64,000 nt of DNA. It comes from Rheinheimera texasensis DSM 17496 (GTDB taxonomy: Bacteria > Pseudomonadota > Gammaproteobacteria > Enterobacterales > Alteromonadaceae). Below, in pieces: positions 8,017 through 16,955 of the stretch. A program made the position numbers and the translations under genes. A model generated the notes under the pieces. The model was given only the letters and a program-made list of their open reading frames with translations. It was not told the DNA's origin and searched no databases. Position 1 is the stretch's first letter; each line of letters opens with the position of its first letter. The stretch spans positions 1 through 64,000 of the forward strand of contig NZ_JONU01000008.1 of NCBI RefSeq assembly GCF_000711985.1. Direction: 5' to 3'.

Positions 8017-8586
8017 TTAAATTTTGTAAATCGTACCAGTCCTAAGCAAAAAATCCGCACCAAGTAAAAATGGACGATGGTAGCCTTTTTTGTCATCTTC
8101 CTGCTGATCAGGTGGCACGACCATAATAGATTGATGGGAAGGAAATTCACCTCGGTCAAACAGAATGTCGGCATGAGCTTCTGCAGTGCAGTCTAAAATT
8201 GTTCCATCGACAAGCGTTAACCAAATATGTGCTTTTGATGGCTCATTGATTTTTGGACTACGAAGTTCATTAACGATACCTTCGTCAGACATTTCGCAGT
8301 AAACATAGTCATGCCAAAATCTATCACCGATGGTAATAAAACTTTTAACCTGCATTATCTGTATTAGTACTTGTTGAAGCATCAGATGAACCTGAGCACA
8401 TTTAGATGCTAAGTCAGACGATTTCACATATCCATGTGCATAAAGAACTTCACCAGACATTTGAAATACGGCCTGCAAAATCTCTTGTGGAAGACTAGGT
8501 TTCAGTGGGAATGGATTGCATTCTGTGCTCAATCCAAGTTGTTTTGTACGATTGAACGCTTGTTGAAGACGCGTAATGTAATTCAT
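8017..8586 (-). CDS. Hypothetical protein upstream of the CapW/type I restriction operon
   Basis: A 189-residue soluble protein without a family I recognise. The C-terminal half contains HIWLTLVDGTILDCTAEAH (around residues 125-143), a pattern (W-x-T-x-x-D-G-x-x-x-D) resembling active-site-side strands of transglutaminase-like or NlpC-like proteins, but no complete catalytic triad is evident. The frame is open to 8637. The ATG at 8586 is chosen because AGGAAGGGAAAAC lies directly before it, matching the leader of the AAA ATPase gene. It is divergent from the CapW regulator across about 245 nt, so it might share that control region. Confidence 0.55.
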   Translation of the reverse strand: MNYITRLQQAFNRTKQLGLSTECNPFPLKPSLPQEILQAVFQMSGEVLYAHGYVKSSDLASKCAQVHLMLQQVLIQIMQVKSFITIGDRFWHDYVYCEMSDEGIVNELRSPKINEPSKAHIWLTLVDGTILDCTAEAHADILFDRGEFPSHQSIMVVPPDQQEDDKKGYHRPFLLGADFLLRTGTIYKI

Positions 8587-8763
8587 GTTTTCCCTTCCTA
8601 TGTACTCATCCATTGCCATTATCACATCACGTTTCACACGCGAGGCAGTTTAAAACTAAGCTGCCTCATTTAATTATTCACGAAAAGTGAGCCCTCATTC
8701 TACAAAATTTTCTAAAATAGTAACACTCACTAGCAAACCAAAATCTCATCTGATAGGATGATA

Positions 8764-8782
8764 CCTAACAAAAAAAGTTAGG
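8764..8782. promoter_or_regulatory. Palindromic operator candidate for the CapW/BrxR-type regulator
   Basis: CCTAAC (8764-8769) and GTTAGG (8777-8782) form a perfect inverted repeat around a 7-A spacer. The flanks extend it imperfectly (GATA-CCTAAC against GATAACCTAAC on the opposite strand), and a TAGG lies just upstream. It sits about 50 nt before the WYL regulator start, where operators of self-regulating CapW/BrxR proteins are expected. Confidence 0.6.
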
Positions 8783-8830
8783 TTATCTAATACATCTAGC
8801 TTTGTCGTTTCAGACGTAATAAAGGAAGCT

Positions 8831-9730
8831 TTGCAGCAATTGATGCAATCAACCCATTTAGAATCACTTACCCAAGCACAGCGTGAGCGTTTGGCACATA
8901 TCGATTTCACACTGTTATTTAACGGTGAGGCCAGACGTAGCTGTGTAACAGATCGATTTGGTGTTGCACCTTCAGTCGCGACTCAAGATTTTGCGCGTTA
9001 TAAAGAGTTGGCACCATCCAATATCTTCTATGACGAGAAGTTGCGTGTGCATCTTAAAACTGAAACTTTCATACCACTATTTACCTATGATGTGGTGCGT
9101 ACATTGGCAACCATCAGCCAAGGTTTTGGTGATGGGTTTACTGGTCATTTAAAACCGCCAATGGCATGCGAAGCACCATACCATTTGAATAAACCAAGCT
9201 TAGATATCGTCGCTAAAGTAACTGAGGCCATTCACAAAGGTAAAGCACTGCTTATTAATTACGTTTCTTTATCTAGTGGTGAGAGCTCACGTGAAATAGT
9301 GCCACACACTTTGGTTGATAACGGTTTGCGCTGGCATGTTCGTGCCTTTGATCGTAAAAGTAACGAGTTTAGGGATTTTGTCTTAACGCGAGTTAAATCA
9401 GCAAAGGTTGTAGCATATTCAGAGTTAGTTGAAAGCGAGAAACAGCAGCAAGATCGTCAGTGGAATCGTTTTGTCGAGTTGCAGCTAGTGCCTCATCCTC
9501 GTATTACTCATCGTGAAGCTATTGAACTTGATTACGGTATGACAAGCGGTGTCATGACAGTAGAAGTGCGCGCTGCAACTGCAGGCTACCTATTAAGGTT
9601 ATGGAATGTTGACTGCTCAAGTGCTCATCTACTTTTGGGGCCAGAGAATCATCTTTGGTTAAAGAATATCGAAACTTTATACGGCGTTAGTAATTTAGAC
9701 CTAGCGCCTGGTTATAAACCTAACTTTTAG
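8831..9730 (+). CDS. capW: CapW/BrxR-type WYL-domain transcriptional repressor
   Basis: A 299-residue regulator of the CapW/BrxR family that controls phage-defence operons. An N-terminal winged helix (about residues 15-75; CVTDRFGVAPSVATQDFARY is the recognition region) is followed by a WYL domain (about 125-200, with ALLINYVSLSSGESSREIVP and LRWHVRAFD) and a WCX-like C-terminal region. The family binds inverted repeats and is thought to respond to a ligand such as nucleic acid or nucleotide signalling infection. The gene is directly upstream of hsdM (15-nt gap), so it probably controls the type I restriction operon. TTG at 8831 follows AAGGAAG closely; an in-frame ATG at 8843 is the alternative start. 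Confidence 0.8.
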   Translation: MQQLMQSTHLESLTQAQRERLAHIDFTLLFNGEARRSCVTDRFGVAPSVATQDFARYKELAPSNIFYDEKLRVHLKTETFIPLFTYDVVRTLATISQGFGDGFTGHLKPPMACEAPYHLNKPSLDIVAKVTEAIHKGKALLINYVSLSSGESSREIVPHTLVDNGLRWHVRAFDRKSNEFRDFVLTRVKSAKVVAYSELVESEKQQQDRQWNRFVELQLVPHPRITHREAIELDYGMTSGVMTVEVRAATAGYLLRLWNVDCSSAHLLLGPENHLWLKNIETLYGVSNLDLAPGYKPNF

Positions 9731-9745
9731 GAAGACCAACAACAA

Positions 9746-11323
9746 ATGGCAAAAAAAACAGTAGAAAAGAAAAACGATAAATCGTTCGAAGAAACTTTGT
9801 GGGATGCGGCCAATAAGCTACGTGGCAGCGTAGAGTCATCTGAGTATAAACACATTGTTTTAAGTCTAATTTTTCTAAAATTCATCAGCGATACGTTTGA
9901 GCAGCAACGTCAAAAATTGGTTTCTCAAGGTTTAGAAAAACACATCGATGTTCTAGCCGCATATACAAAAGACAATGTGTTCTATTTGCCAGAAGAAAGT
10001 CGTTGGAGCTTTATTCAGCAAAATTCTAAACAAGAAGACATCGCCTTAAAAATCGATAGTGCTCTTAGTACCATAGAAAAAACCAACAAAGCTTTACAAG
10101 GTGCTTTGCCAGATAACTACTTCTCGCGATTAGGTTTGGATGTTTCTAAGCTTGCAGCTTTGATCGATGTTATCAACAACATCGATACCTTAGCGAATCC
10201 GCATGAAGATGTAGTTGGGCGTGTCTATGAATATTTTCTTGCGAATTTTGCTATTGCTGAAGGTAAAGGCAAAGGAGAATTCTATACACCAAAAAGCATC
10301 GTTAATTTGATTGCCGAGTTGATTGAGCCATACAGAGGCAAAATCTATGACCCATGTTGTGGTTCGGGCGGTATGTTTGTGCAATCACTGAAATTTATTG
10401 AAAATCATAAAGGCAATAAAAAAGACATTTCGGTATATGGCCAAGAATACACTAGTGCCACTTATAAACTAGCGAAAATGAACCTCGCCATTCGAGGTAT
10501 ATCTGCCAATTTGGGGGCTGCGGCAAAAGACACTTTTGCAAATGATCAGCATGAAATGCTCAAAGCCGATTTTATTATGGCAAATCCACCTTTTAACCAG
10601 AAAGATTGGCGTGCCTCGGATGAACTAGTCGATGACCCTCGATGGGGTGGCTATGACACGCCTCCAACCAGTAACGCCAACTATGCTTGGATCTTGCATA
10701 TGGTTTCTAAGCTTTCTGAGAATGGTGTTGCTGGTTTTATTCTTTCAAATGGTGCGTTATCCGGTGATGGGACTGAAAAAGCTATACGTAAAAAGTTAAT
10801 AGAAAACAACTTGGTTGAAGCCATAATCATCCTGCCTCGTAGCATGTTTTATACCACCGATATCAGTGTCACTTTGTGGATTTTAAACAAGAATAAAAAA
10901 GCTCGAGTCGTTCCTCACGAGGATGTAACGCGGAATTATCGAAACCGAGAAAGTGAAGTATTGTTTATGGATCTCCGCCAACGCGGTGAGCCATTCGAGA
11001 AAAAATTTACACAGTTCTCTGAGCAAGATATTAGAGATTTTTCTGATACTTTCCACAGCTGGCAGCAAGTCGGTAGTCAAGAAAATTACAAGAATACTGC
11101 TGAATATTGTTACTCAGCAACAAAAGATGAAATTGCTAAGAACGATTACTCACTAGTGCCAAGTAAATATATAGAATTTTCGAATCGAGATGAAAATATC
11201 GACTTTGATGAAAAAATGAATTTACTCCAGCATGATATGCGTGAAATTTTACGTAAAGAATCTCAGGCAAGAAATGAGTTATTAAATGTTTTCAAAGAGC
11301 TGGGCTATGAGATCAAACTATAA
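9746..11323 (+). CDS. hsdM: Type I restriction-modification system, methyltransferase subunit
   Basis: A 525-residue HsdM. It transfers a methyl group from S-adenosylmethionine to adenine N6 in the sequence chosen by HsdS. It has the HsdM N-terminal helical domain (about 10-150), the SAM-binding motif DPCCGSGGM near residue 201, and the catalytic motif NPPF near 278. The C-terminal region contacts HsdS. Length is normal for the family. It is the first enzyme gene of hsdM-hsdS-hsdR and lies directly behind the WYL regulator, an arrangement that can delay restriction until methylation is established. Confidence 0.93.
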   Translation: MAKKTVEKKNDKSFEETLWDAANKLRGSVESSEYKHIVLSLIFLKFISDTFEQQRQKLVSQGLEKHIDVLAAYTKDNVFYLPEESRWSFIQQNSKQEDIALKIDSALSTIEKTNKALQGALPDNYFSRLGLDVSKLAALIDVINNIDTLANPHEDVVGRVYEYFLANFAIAEGKGKGEFYTPKSIVNLIAELIEPYRGKIYDPCCGSGGMFVQSLKFIENHKGNKKDISVYGQEYTSATYKLAKMNLAIRGISANLGAAAKDTFANDQHEMLKADFIMANPPFNQKDWRASDELVDDPRWGGYDTPPTSNANYAWILHMVSKLSENGVAGFILSNGALSGDGTEKAIRKKLIENNLVEAIIILPRSMFYTTDISVTLWILNKNKKARVVPHEDVTRNYRNRESEVLFMDLRQRGEPFEKKFTQFSEQDIRDFSDTFHSWQQVGSQENYKNTAEYCYSATKDEIAKNDYSLVPSKYIEFSNRDENIDFDEKMNLLQHDMREILRKESQARNELLNVFKELGYEIKL

Positions 11324-12527
11324 AAAACTTGGTCAATTTATACGAATTGTTGATGTTCGAAATAAAGAAGACTCTAAAGACCATTTGTTAGGTGTGTCAA
11401 CACAAAAAATATTTATAGATTCTGTAGCAAACACAGTTGGAACTGATTTTAGAAGTTATAAAATAGTTAAAATAAATCAGTTTACCTATGTACCTGATAC
11501 CTCAAGAAGAGGCGATAAAATTGCTATTGCTATGCTGCAATCTCATGATAAGGCACTTGTATCACAGGCTTACACAGTTTTTGAAATTACTGATCATGAA
11601 AAATTAGATCCTGAGTATCTGATGATGTGGTTCAGAAGACCAGAATTTGATCGATATGCAAGGTTCAAATCTCATGGTTCTGTTCGCGAGATTTTTGAAT
11701 GGGACGAAATGTGCGATATAGAACTACCAGTTCCTTCAATCGAAATTCAGCGTGAGATCGTCCGTGAGTACAATGTCGTAAATTACCGGATTATACTGAA
11801 TAAAAATATAACAAAAGTATTAGAACTGACCGCACAATCCATATTCAAACAGTGGTTTGTTGATTTTGAATTTCCAATCTCAAAAGAACATGCGTTTTCG
11901 ATGGGGCAACCAGAATTAGAGGGAAAACCCTATAAAACATCTGGTGGTGAAATGTCTTTTTCAAAAGTGTTAGGTATAGATATACCGAGTATTTGGAACG
12001 TAAAAAGAATTTCTGAAATTTGTGAGGTAATAAATGGCAGAGCGTATAAAGACGGTGAGTATCGGGAAAGTGGAACTAAGATAATTCGGATTCAAAACCT
12101 TAGTGGTGGTAATAAATGGATTTATTCTGATATGACTTTGCCAGAAAATAAGTATGTATCCAATGGCGATTTAATTTTTGCTTGGTCAGCAACTTTTGGT
12201 CCATTTATCTGGAGGCAAGAGAAGAGTATTTATCATTATCATATCTGGAGAATGGATTGTTTTAATCTGGACGCAAAATTATTCCTTTATCACCATCTGC
12301 GAAGAGTAACTGGTGAGGTAAGCGAGCAAGGCTCCGGTTCAATATTTTCTCATATAACAAAAGGCCTTATGGAGTCTCAAAATCTTATCTATCCAGATGA
12401 TAAAACATTGCAGTTATTTAATTCAATAGCAGGCAGAATAGATAAAAATATCGAGTTGAATCAATTGTCTGATAGATTGTGTAAATCATTGATGGGCGTT
12501 ATCGAAGGTAGAATGTCTAGGGCGTAA
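11307..12527 (+). CDS. hsdS: Type I restriction-modification system, specificity subunit
   Basis: A roughly 406-residue HsdS that determines the bipartite DNA target for both methylation and cleavage. Two target-recognition domains are visible, each followed by a conserved helical region; the central one reads QSIFKQWFVDFEFP near residue 180 and the second ends with the KSLMGVIEGRMS tail. The ATG at 11307 (protein begins MRSNYKKLG) overlaps the hsdM end by 17 nt; an in-frame ATG at 11286 would add seven residues. Codon use in the recognition domains is more AT-rich than in hsdM, as is common for exchangeable specificity genes. The recognition sequence cannot be predicted here. Confidence 0.9.
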   Translation: MRSNYKKLGQFIRIVDVRNKEDSKDHLLGVSTQKIFIDSVANTVGTDFRSYKIVKINQFTYVPDTSRRGDKIAIAMLQSHDKALVSQAYTVFEITDHEKLDPEYLMMWFRRPEFDRYARFKSHGSVREIFEWDEMCDIELPVPSIEIQREIVREYNVVNYRIILNKNITKVLELTAQSIFKQWFVDFEFPISKEHAFSMGQPELEGKPYKTSGGEMSFSKVLGIDIPSIWNVKRISEICEVINGRAYKDGEYRESGTKIIRIQNLSGGNKWIYSDMTLPENKYVSNGDLIFAWSATFGPFIWRQEKSIYHYHIWRMDCFNLDAKLFLYHHLRRVTGEVSEQGSGSIFSHITKGLMESQNLIYPDDKTLQLFNSIAGRIDKNIELNQLSDRLCKSLMGVIEGRMSRA

Positions 12528-12530
12528 TAA

Positions 12531-15500
12531 ATGAAATTCACTGAAGAAAAACTTGAACATGCTGTGATCCAGCTGCTAGGGAAAGAAGGCTACTCACATA
12601 GTTATGGTGAGGATATAAAGCGTGCACCAGAGGATGTGCTGATTAAAGCTGATCTTCGTGAATTTCTAGCAAAACGTTACCAAAAAGAATGCATTACGGC
12701 TTTTGAAATTGAGCATATTATTCACAAGTTGGAATATCTTCCGGCGTCAGATCTTTATGATACGAATAAAACGATCATGAAGTTTGTATCGGACGGTTTT
12801 GTATTAAAGCGTGAAGATGCTAGTAGAAAAGACTTGTATATTCAGTTAATCGATTTTGAATCAGTAGCTGAAAGTCAGGATGCTGTAAAAGCATTTGCAT
12901 TGAAGCTATCTGAAACAATCCCGGATTATCTGCCTAAACAAGACGCCAATATTTACCGTATCGTCAATCAGATGGAAATACAAGGCTACGAGCTGCGAAT
13001 TCCTGATGGCATACTCTATATTAATGGCCTACCTCTAGTTGTATTTGAGTTCAAAAGCGCTATTCGTGAAGATGCGACCATTTTTGATGCTTATAAACAG
13101 CTAACCACACGCTACGACCGAGATATTCCTGAGCTTTTTAAGTACAACATACTCTGTGTCATTAGTGATGGTGTGAATACCAAAATGGGTTCTTATTTTG
13201 CTCCGTATGAGTTTTATTACTCGTGGCGTAAAGTTACAGGCGAGGAAAAGCTAGAGAAAGACGGCATAGATTCGCTGTTTACTATGGTAAGCGGTTTGTT
13301 CAACAAAAAACGGCTCACTGAAGTTATTCGTCATTTTGTATATCTGCCTGACACATCCAGTCGTAACGAGAAAATCGTCTGTCGGTATCCACAGTATTAC
13401 GCAGCCACTAAGTTATTCGCTAACGTAAAGAAGCAGATGAAACGCTTTGATAACGAAGGGAAGCTAATACACGGTGATGGTAAAGGCGGTACTTATTTTG
13501 GTGCTACTGGTTGCGGTAAAAGTTACACCATGTTGTTTTTGAGTCGGTTGCTTATGAAAGATGTTGAGCTCGGTAGCCCAACAATTATCTTGATTACCGA
13601 CCGCACTGACTTAGATGACCAATTATCTGGTCAATTTACTAACGCTAAGTCATTTATTGGTGATCAAAATATTGTCAGCGTCGAAAGCCGTGCTGAGTTA
13701 CGCCAGCTGTTGCAAGGTAGAAAGAGTGGTGGAGTGTTTCTTACAACCATTCATAAGTTTACAGAGGACATCGAGTTATTAACTGAACGAACTAATGTCA
13801 TTTGTATTTCTGACGAAGCACATCGCAGCCAAGTGAATCTTGACCAGAAAATCACTGTGACTGAGCAAGGCGTGCGTAAGACATATGGCTTTGCTAAGTA
13901 CTTACACGATTCACTACCGAATGCGACTTATGTCGGTTTCACCGGTACGCCAATCGATGCAACCTTGGATGTATTCGGCGCAATAGTCGATAGCTACACC
14001 ATGGCTGAATCTGTTTACGATGAGATTACAGTTCGTATTGTGTATGAGGGACGTGCCGCAAAAGTACTTCTTGATGGTAAACAGCTCGATGAAGTTGAAA
14101 AATATTATAAGGACTGCGAAGCTGCTGGTACAAATGAATATCAGGTAGATAAAAGCAAAATGCAGATGGCGAGTATGTCGACCATTTTGGGCGATCCTGA
14201 TCGTATTCAAGCTATTGCTAAAGATTTTGTTGAACATTATGAAAAGCGAGTTGAAGAAGGTACGACACAGAAAGGCAAAGCAATGTTTGTCTGCAGTAGT
14301 CGTGAAATTGCTTTTAAGTTTTATAAAGAGTTGATAGAGCTTCGGCCTGAATGGAAAGAAGTAAAAGTTTGCGATGATGGCATAGTCTTGACTGAGAACG
14401 ACATGAAAAAAGTCAAACCCATGGAAAGGGTAAAGATGATCATGACTCGTAATAAAGACGACTCAAAAGAACTGTGGAACATCCTTGGTAACCAAGAATA
14501 TCGCAAGGAATTAGACAGACAATTTAAAAACGAAAAATCTAATTTCAAAATCGCGATTGTTGTAGACATGTGGCTGACAGGTTTCGACGTGCCGTTCCTT
14601 GATACCATCTATATTGATAAGCCTCTGCAAAAACATAGTTTGATTCAGACCATTTCTCGCGTTAACCGCAAATTTGAAGGCAAAGAAAGTGGCCTTGTGG
14701 TTGACTACATCGGCATCAAAAAGCAGATGAATCTAGCTTTATCGCAATATACATCAGGTCAAAGCCAAAGCCTTGAAGACATTTCCAAATCTGTAATTGT
14801 CGTTAAAGACCACTTAAGTTTACTTGAATCTCTTTTCCATAAATTTGATTCTCAACCATATTTTTCCGGTTCGCCACTTGAGCAATTGCAATGTTTAAAT
14901 GCATCTGCAGATTTGGTATTAACCAGTAAAAAACTTGAGAAGACTTTCATGGATCTCACTAAGCGGTTGAAGTCGGCTTACGACATTTGTGTTGGAAGTA
15001 GCGAGTTAACACAGCATCATAAAGACAAGATCCATTATTACTTAGCGGTTCGCAGTATCGTCTTCAAGCTGACAACGGGTGGAGCACCTGATTTAGAACA
15101 AATGAATCAGAAAGTTCGTGAGTTGGTTAAAAAAGCGTTGATTAGCGATGGTGTTGAGCAACTCTTCAAGCTTGGTGAAACCAACGGCGGTGAAATCGAT
15201 ATCTTCGATGACGACTATCTTGCCAAGCTTGAAAAAATCAAGCAACCCAATACTAAATTGCAATTACTACAACAGATGTTGGCAAAGGCGATTGGTGAGC
15301 TAAAAAAGACTAATAAAGTCAAAGGTGTCGACTTCACTAAAAAAATGAATTTGCTTATTGAAAAATACAATGAACGTGACGAGAAGAACGTGCTTCGTTC
15401 AGAAGTGATCAAAGACTTTTCTGATGAGATCATTAAACTCTACAACGAACTTCGTGAAGAAATGGCTTCGTTTAGCAAGCTAGGAATTGATTTTGAAGAG

Positions 15501-15776
15501 AAGGCTTTTTACGACATTTTGGTTACGTTAGCGCATAAGTATGACTTCACGTATCCAGAAGATAAGTTACTTGAACTTGCGAAAGAAGTTAAAAAGGTCA
15601 TTGACGACAAAGCCAAATACACTGACTGGAATAAACGTGAAGACATCAAAGCCGAATTACATTTTGATTTAATTATTTTACTAGATGAATGGGGTTATCC
15701 ACCCATAGACCGTGATGAAGTTTACAAAGAGATTTTTGAACAGGCTGAGAACTTCAAGAAGCATAAAAAACATTAA
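12531..15776 (+). CDS. hsdR: Type I restriction-modification system, endonuclease subunit
   Basis: A 1081-residue HsdR, the ATP-driven translocase and nuclease of the complex. The N-terminal PD-(D/E)xK nuclease core is visible as PDGILYINGLPLVVFEFKS ending near residue 178. The SF2 motor has Walker A GATGCGKS near 323, the DEAH box ISDEAHRSQ near 428, FTGTPID near 477 and motif VI QTISRVNR near 705. The C-terminus is a long helical region that binds the methyltransferase core. Starts 3 nt after hsdS, so the three subunits are one operon. All key residues are present, so the enzyme looks intact. Confidence 0.93.
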   Translation: MKFTEEKLEHAVIQLLGKEGYSHSYGEDIKRAPEDVLIKADLREFLAKRYQKECITAFEIEHIIHKLEYLPASDLYDTNKTIMKFVSDGFVLKREDASRKDLYIQLIDFESVAESQDAVKAFALKLSETIPDYLPKQDANIYRIVNQMEIQGYELRIPDGILYINGLPLVVFEFKSAIREDATIFDAYKQLTTRYDRDIPELFKYNILCVISDGVNTKMGSYFAPYEFYYSWRKVTGEEKLEKDGIDSLFTMVSGLFNKKRLTEVIRHFVYLPDTSSRNEKIVCRYPQYYAATKLFANVKKQMKRFDNEGKLIHGDGKGGTYFGATGCGKSYTMLFLSRLLMKDVELGSPTIILITDRTDLDDQLSGQFTNAKSFIGDQNIVSVESRAELRQLLQGRKSGGVFLTTIHKFTEDIELLTERTNVICISDEAHRSQVNLDQKITVTEQGVRKTYGFAKYLHDSLPNATYVGFTGTPIDATLDVFGAIVDSYTMAESVYDEITVRIVYEGRAAKVLLDGKQLDEVEKYYKDCEAAGTNEYQVDKSKMQMASMSTILGDPDRIQAIAKDFVEHYEKRVEEGTTQKGKAMFVCSSREIAFKFYKELIELRPEWKEVKVCDDGIVLTENDMKKVKPMERVKMIMTRNKDDSKELWNILGNQEYRKELDRQFKNEKSNFKIAIVVDMWLTGFDVPFLDTIYIDKPLQKHSLIQTISRVNRKFEGKESGLVVDYIGIKKQMNLALSQYTSGQSQSLEDISKSVIVVKDHLSLLESLFHKFDSQPYFSGSPLEQLQCLNASADLVLTSKKLEKTFMDLTKRLKSAYDICVGSSELTQHHKDKIHYYLAVRSIVFKLTTGGAPDLEQMNQKVRELVKKALISDGVEQLFKLGETNGGEIDIFDDDYLAKLEKIKQPNTKLQLLQQMLAKAIGELKKTNKVKGVDFTKKMNLLIEKYNERDEKNVLRSEVIKDFSDEIIKLYNELREEMASFSKLGIDFEEKAFYDILVTLAHKYDFTYPEDKLLELAKEVKKVIDDKAKYTDWNKREDIKAELHFDLIILLDEWGYPPIDRDEVYKEIFEQAENFKKHKKH

Positions 15777-15817
15777 AACAGAGTCTTAACATGTGCAATT
15801 TTCTAAAAGGATTTTGA

Positions 15818-16756
15818 ATGTCTAAGTTGTCGCAAACACAAAAAATTATCGAATTTCTCAAAGCAAATTCTGCTCAGAGATTCACTGCTCGTGAGATCGC
15901 CGAAGCGATAGTTGCACGATATCCAGAAGATTATGCCGAAAAGCGTAATAATCCTCGGTTTGTGGATGACAATTCATTTATTGCACAAATTGTTGCTGAA
16001 ATTGGCTCTCGCAAAGAACAGATCGTTAATGGTGACAACCATGTGTTTTGGCAAGATAAGCCAAGACCACGTGTCTATTGGTATGACGCAGAAAATTTTA
16101 CTGATGCTGCTGATGCGGTTTACCAAGAAGTAGATGAAGTTGATGAGACGCCAACACTAGTCGAACAAGGTTTTTCAGAGCATCAGCTTTACCCAATCCT
16201 CATTGAATACCTTAAATCAGAACTCAAACTTTTTTGCATGCGTATCGATGAGAAACGTTCAAAAAATTCTCGTGGCAGTGGTGGCAATCAATGGTTGCAT
16301 CCAGATATTGTGGCCATGCAGCCAGTAGATAAAGACTGGAATGAACTTGTGCGTAGCTGTGTAAAACAAGGTGCAGGCCAGAGTGTTAGATTATGGTCGT
16401 TCGAAGTTAAAAAAGAGCTCTCAAGTTCAAATGTCCGCAAGAGTTTTTTCCAAGCAGTTAGTAACTCCAGTTGGGCGAATGAAGGCTATTTAGTCGCAAC
16501 CTCGATTTCCGATGCGAATGTCGAGTTAGAGCTACGCATGTTATCTGCGTTACACGGAATTGGTGTGATTCTGCTTAATCCTGAAAATCCAAGCGAAAGC
16601 GAAATGATGTTGCCAGCCAAAGCAAGGCAAGAAGTTGATTGGCAATCAGTGAATAGAATTGTGGCGGAAAATGAAGACTTTAAAGACTACATCGAGCAGG
16701 TTTCTACTTATTACCAGACTGGTCGCGTAAGAGGGAAGGATTGGAATAAGGTCTGA
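15818..16756 (+). CDS. HrgA-like (COG2958) protein: HARE-HTH plus PD-(D/E)xK-like domain
   Basis: A 312-residue protein of the HrgA/COG2958 type found beside restriction-modification genes. Residues 5-85 form a HARE-type winged helix (TQKIIEFLKANSAQRFTARE), a domain linked to recognition of modified DNA. The C-terminal half shows a D...ExK...Q pattern: PDIVAM near 162, FEVKKEL near 196 and FFQAV near 209, which matches a PD-(D/E)xK nuclease core. I infer a modification-sensing nuclease, or an inactive relative. The ATG is preceded by AAAAGGAT. It follows hsdR by 41 nt and is probably part of that operon; a hairpin terminator follows. Confidence 0.7.
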   Translation: MSKLSQTQKIIEFLKANSAQRFTAREIAEAIVARYPEDYAEKRNNPRFVDDNSFIAQIVAEIGSRKEQIVNGDNHVFWQDKPRPRVYWYDAENFTDAADAVYQEVDEVDETPTLVEQGFSEHQLYPILIEYLKSELKLFCMRIDEKRSKNSRGSGGNQWLHPDIVAMQPVDKDWNELVRSCVKQGAGQSVRLWSFEVKKELSSSNVRKSFFQAVSNSSWANEGYLVATSISDANVELELRMLSALHGIGVILLNPENPSESEMMLPAKARQEVDWQSVNRIVAENEDFKDYIEQVSTYYQTGRVRGKDWNKV

Positions 16757-16841
16757 ATTTTAGAATTTACTTATCAAAATATTAATTGATCAAGTTATTA
16801 CAAAAACACGGTTACCTAGGAATGATAAGTATCCTTGCACT

Positions 16842-16877
16842 ATCAATGATTACCCATAAAAGGGATGATTGATTTTT
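16842..16877 (+). terminator. Probable intrinsic terminator after the restriction operon
   Basis: An imperfect stem ATCAATGATTACCC / GGGATGATTGAT around an ATAAAA loop is followed by TTTTT. It separates the restriction operon from the Zorya operon. Confidence 0.5.
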
Positions 16878-16955
16878 AAGCTAGTGATATATTTAATTTT
16901 TACTAATTTTGAGCGCTTTGCATCAAGATTCTGACATAACTATACGGAGAGAGAA

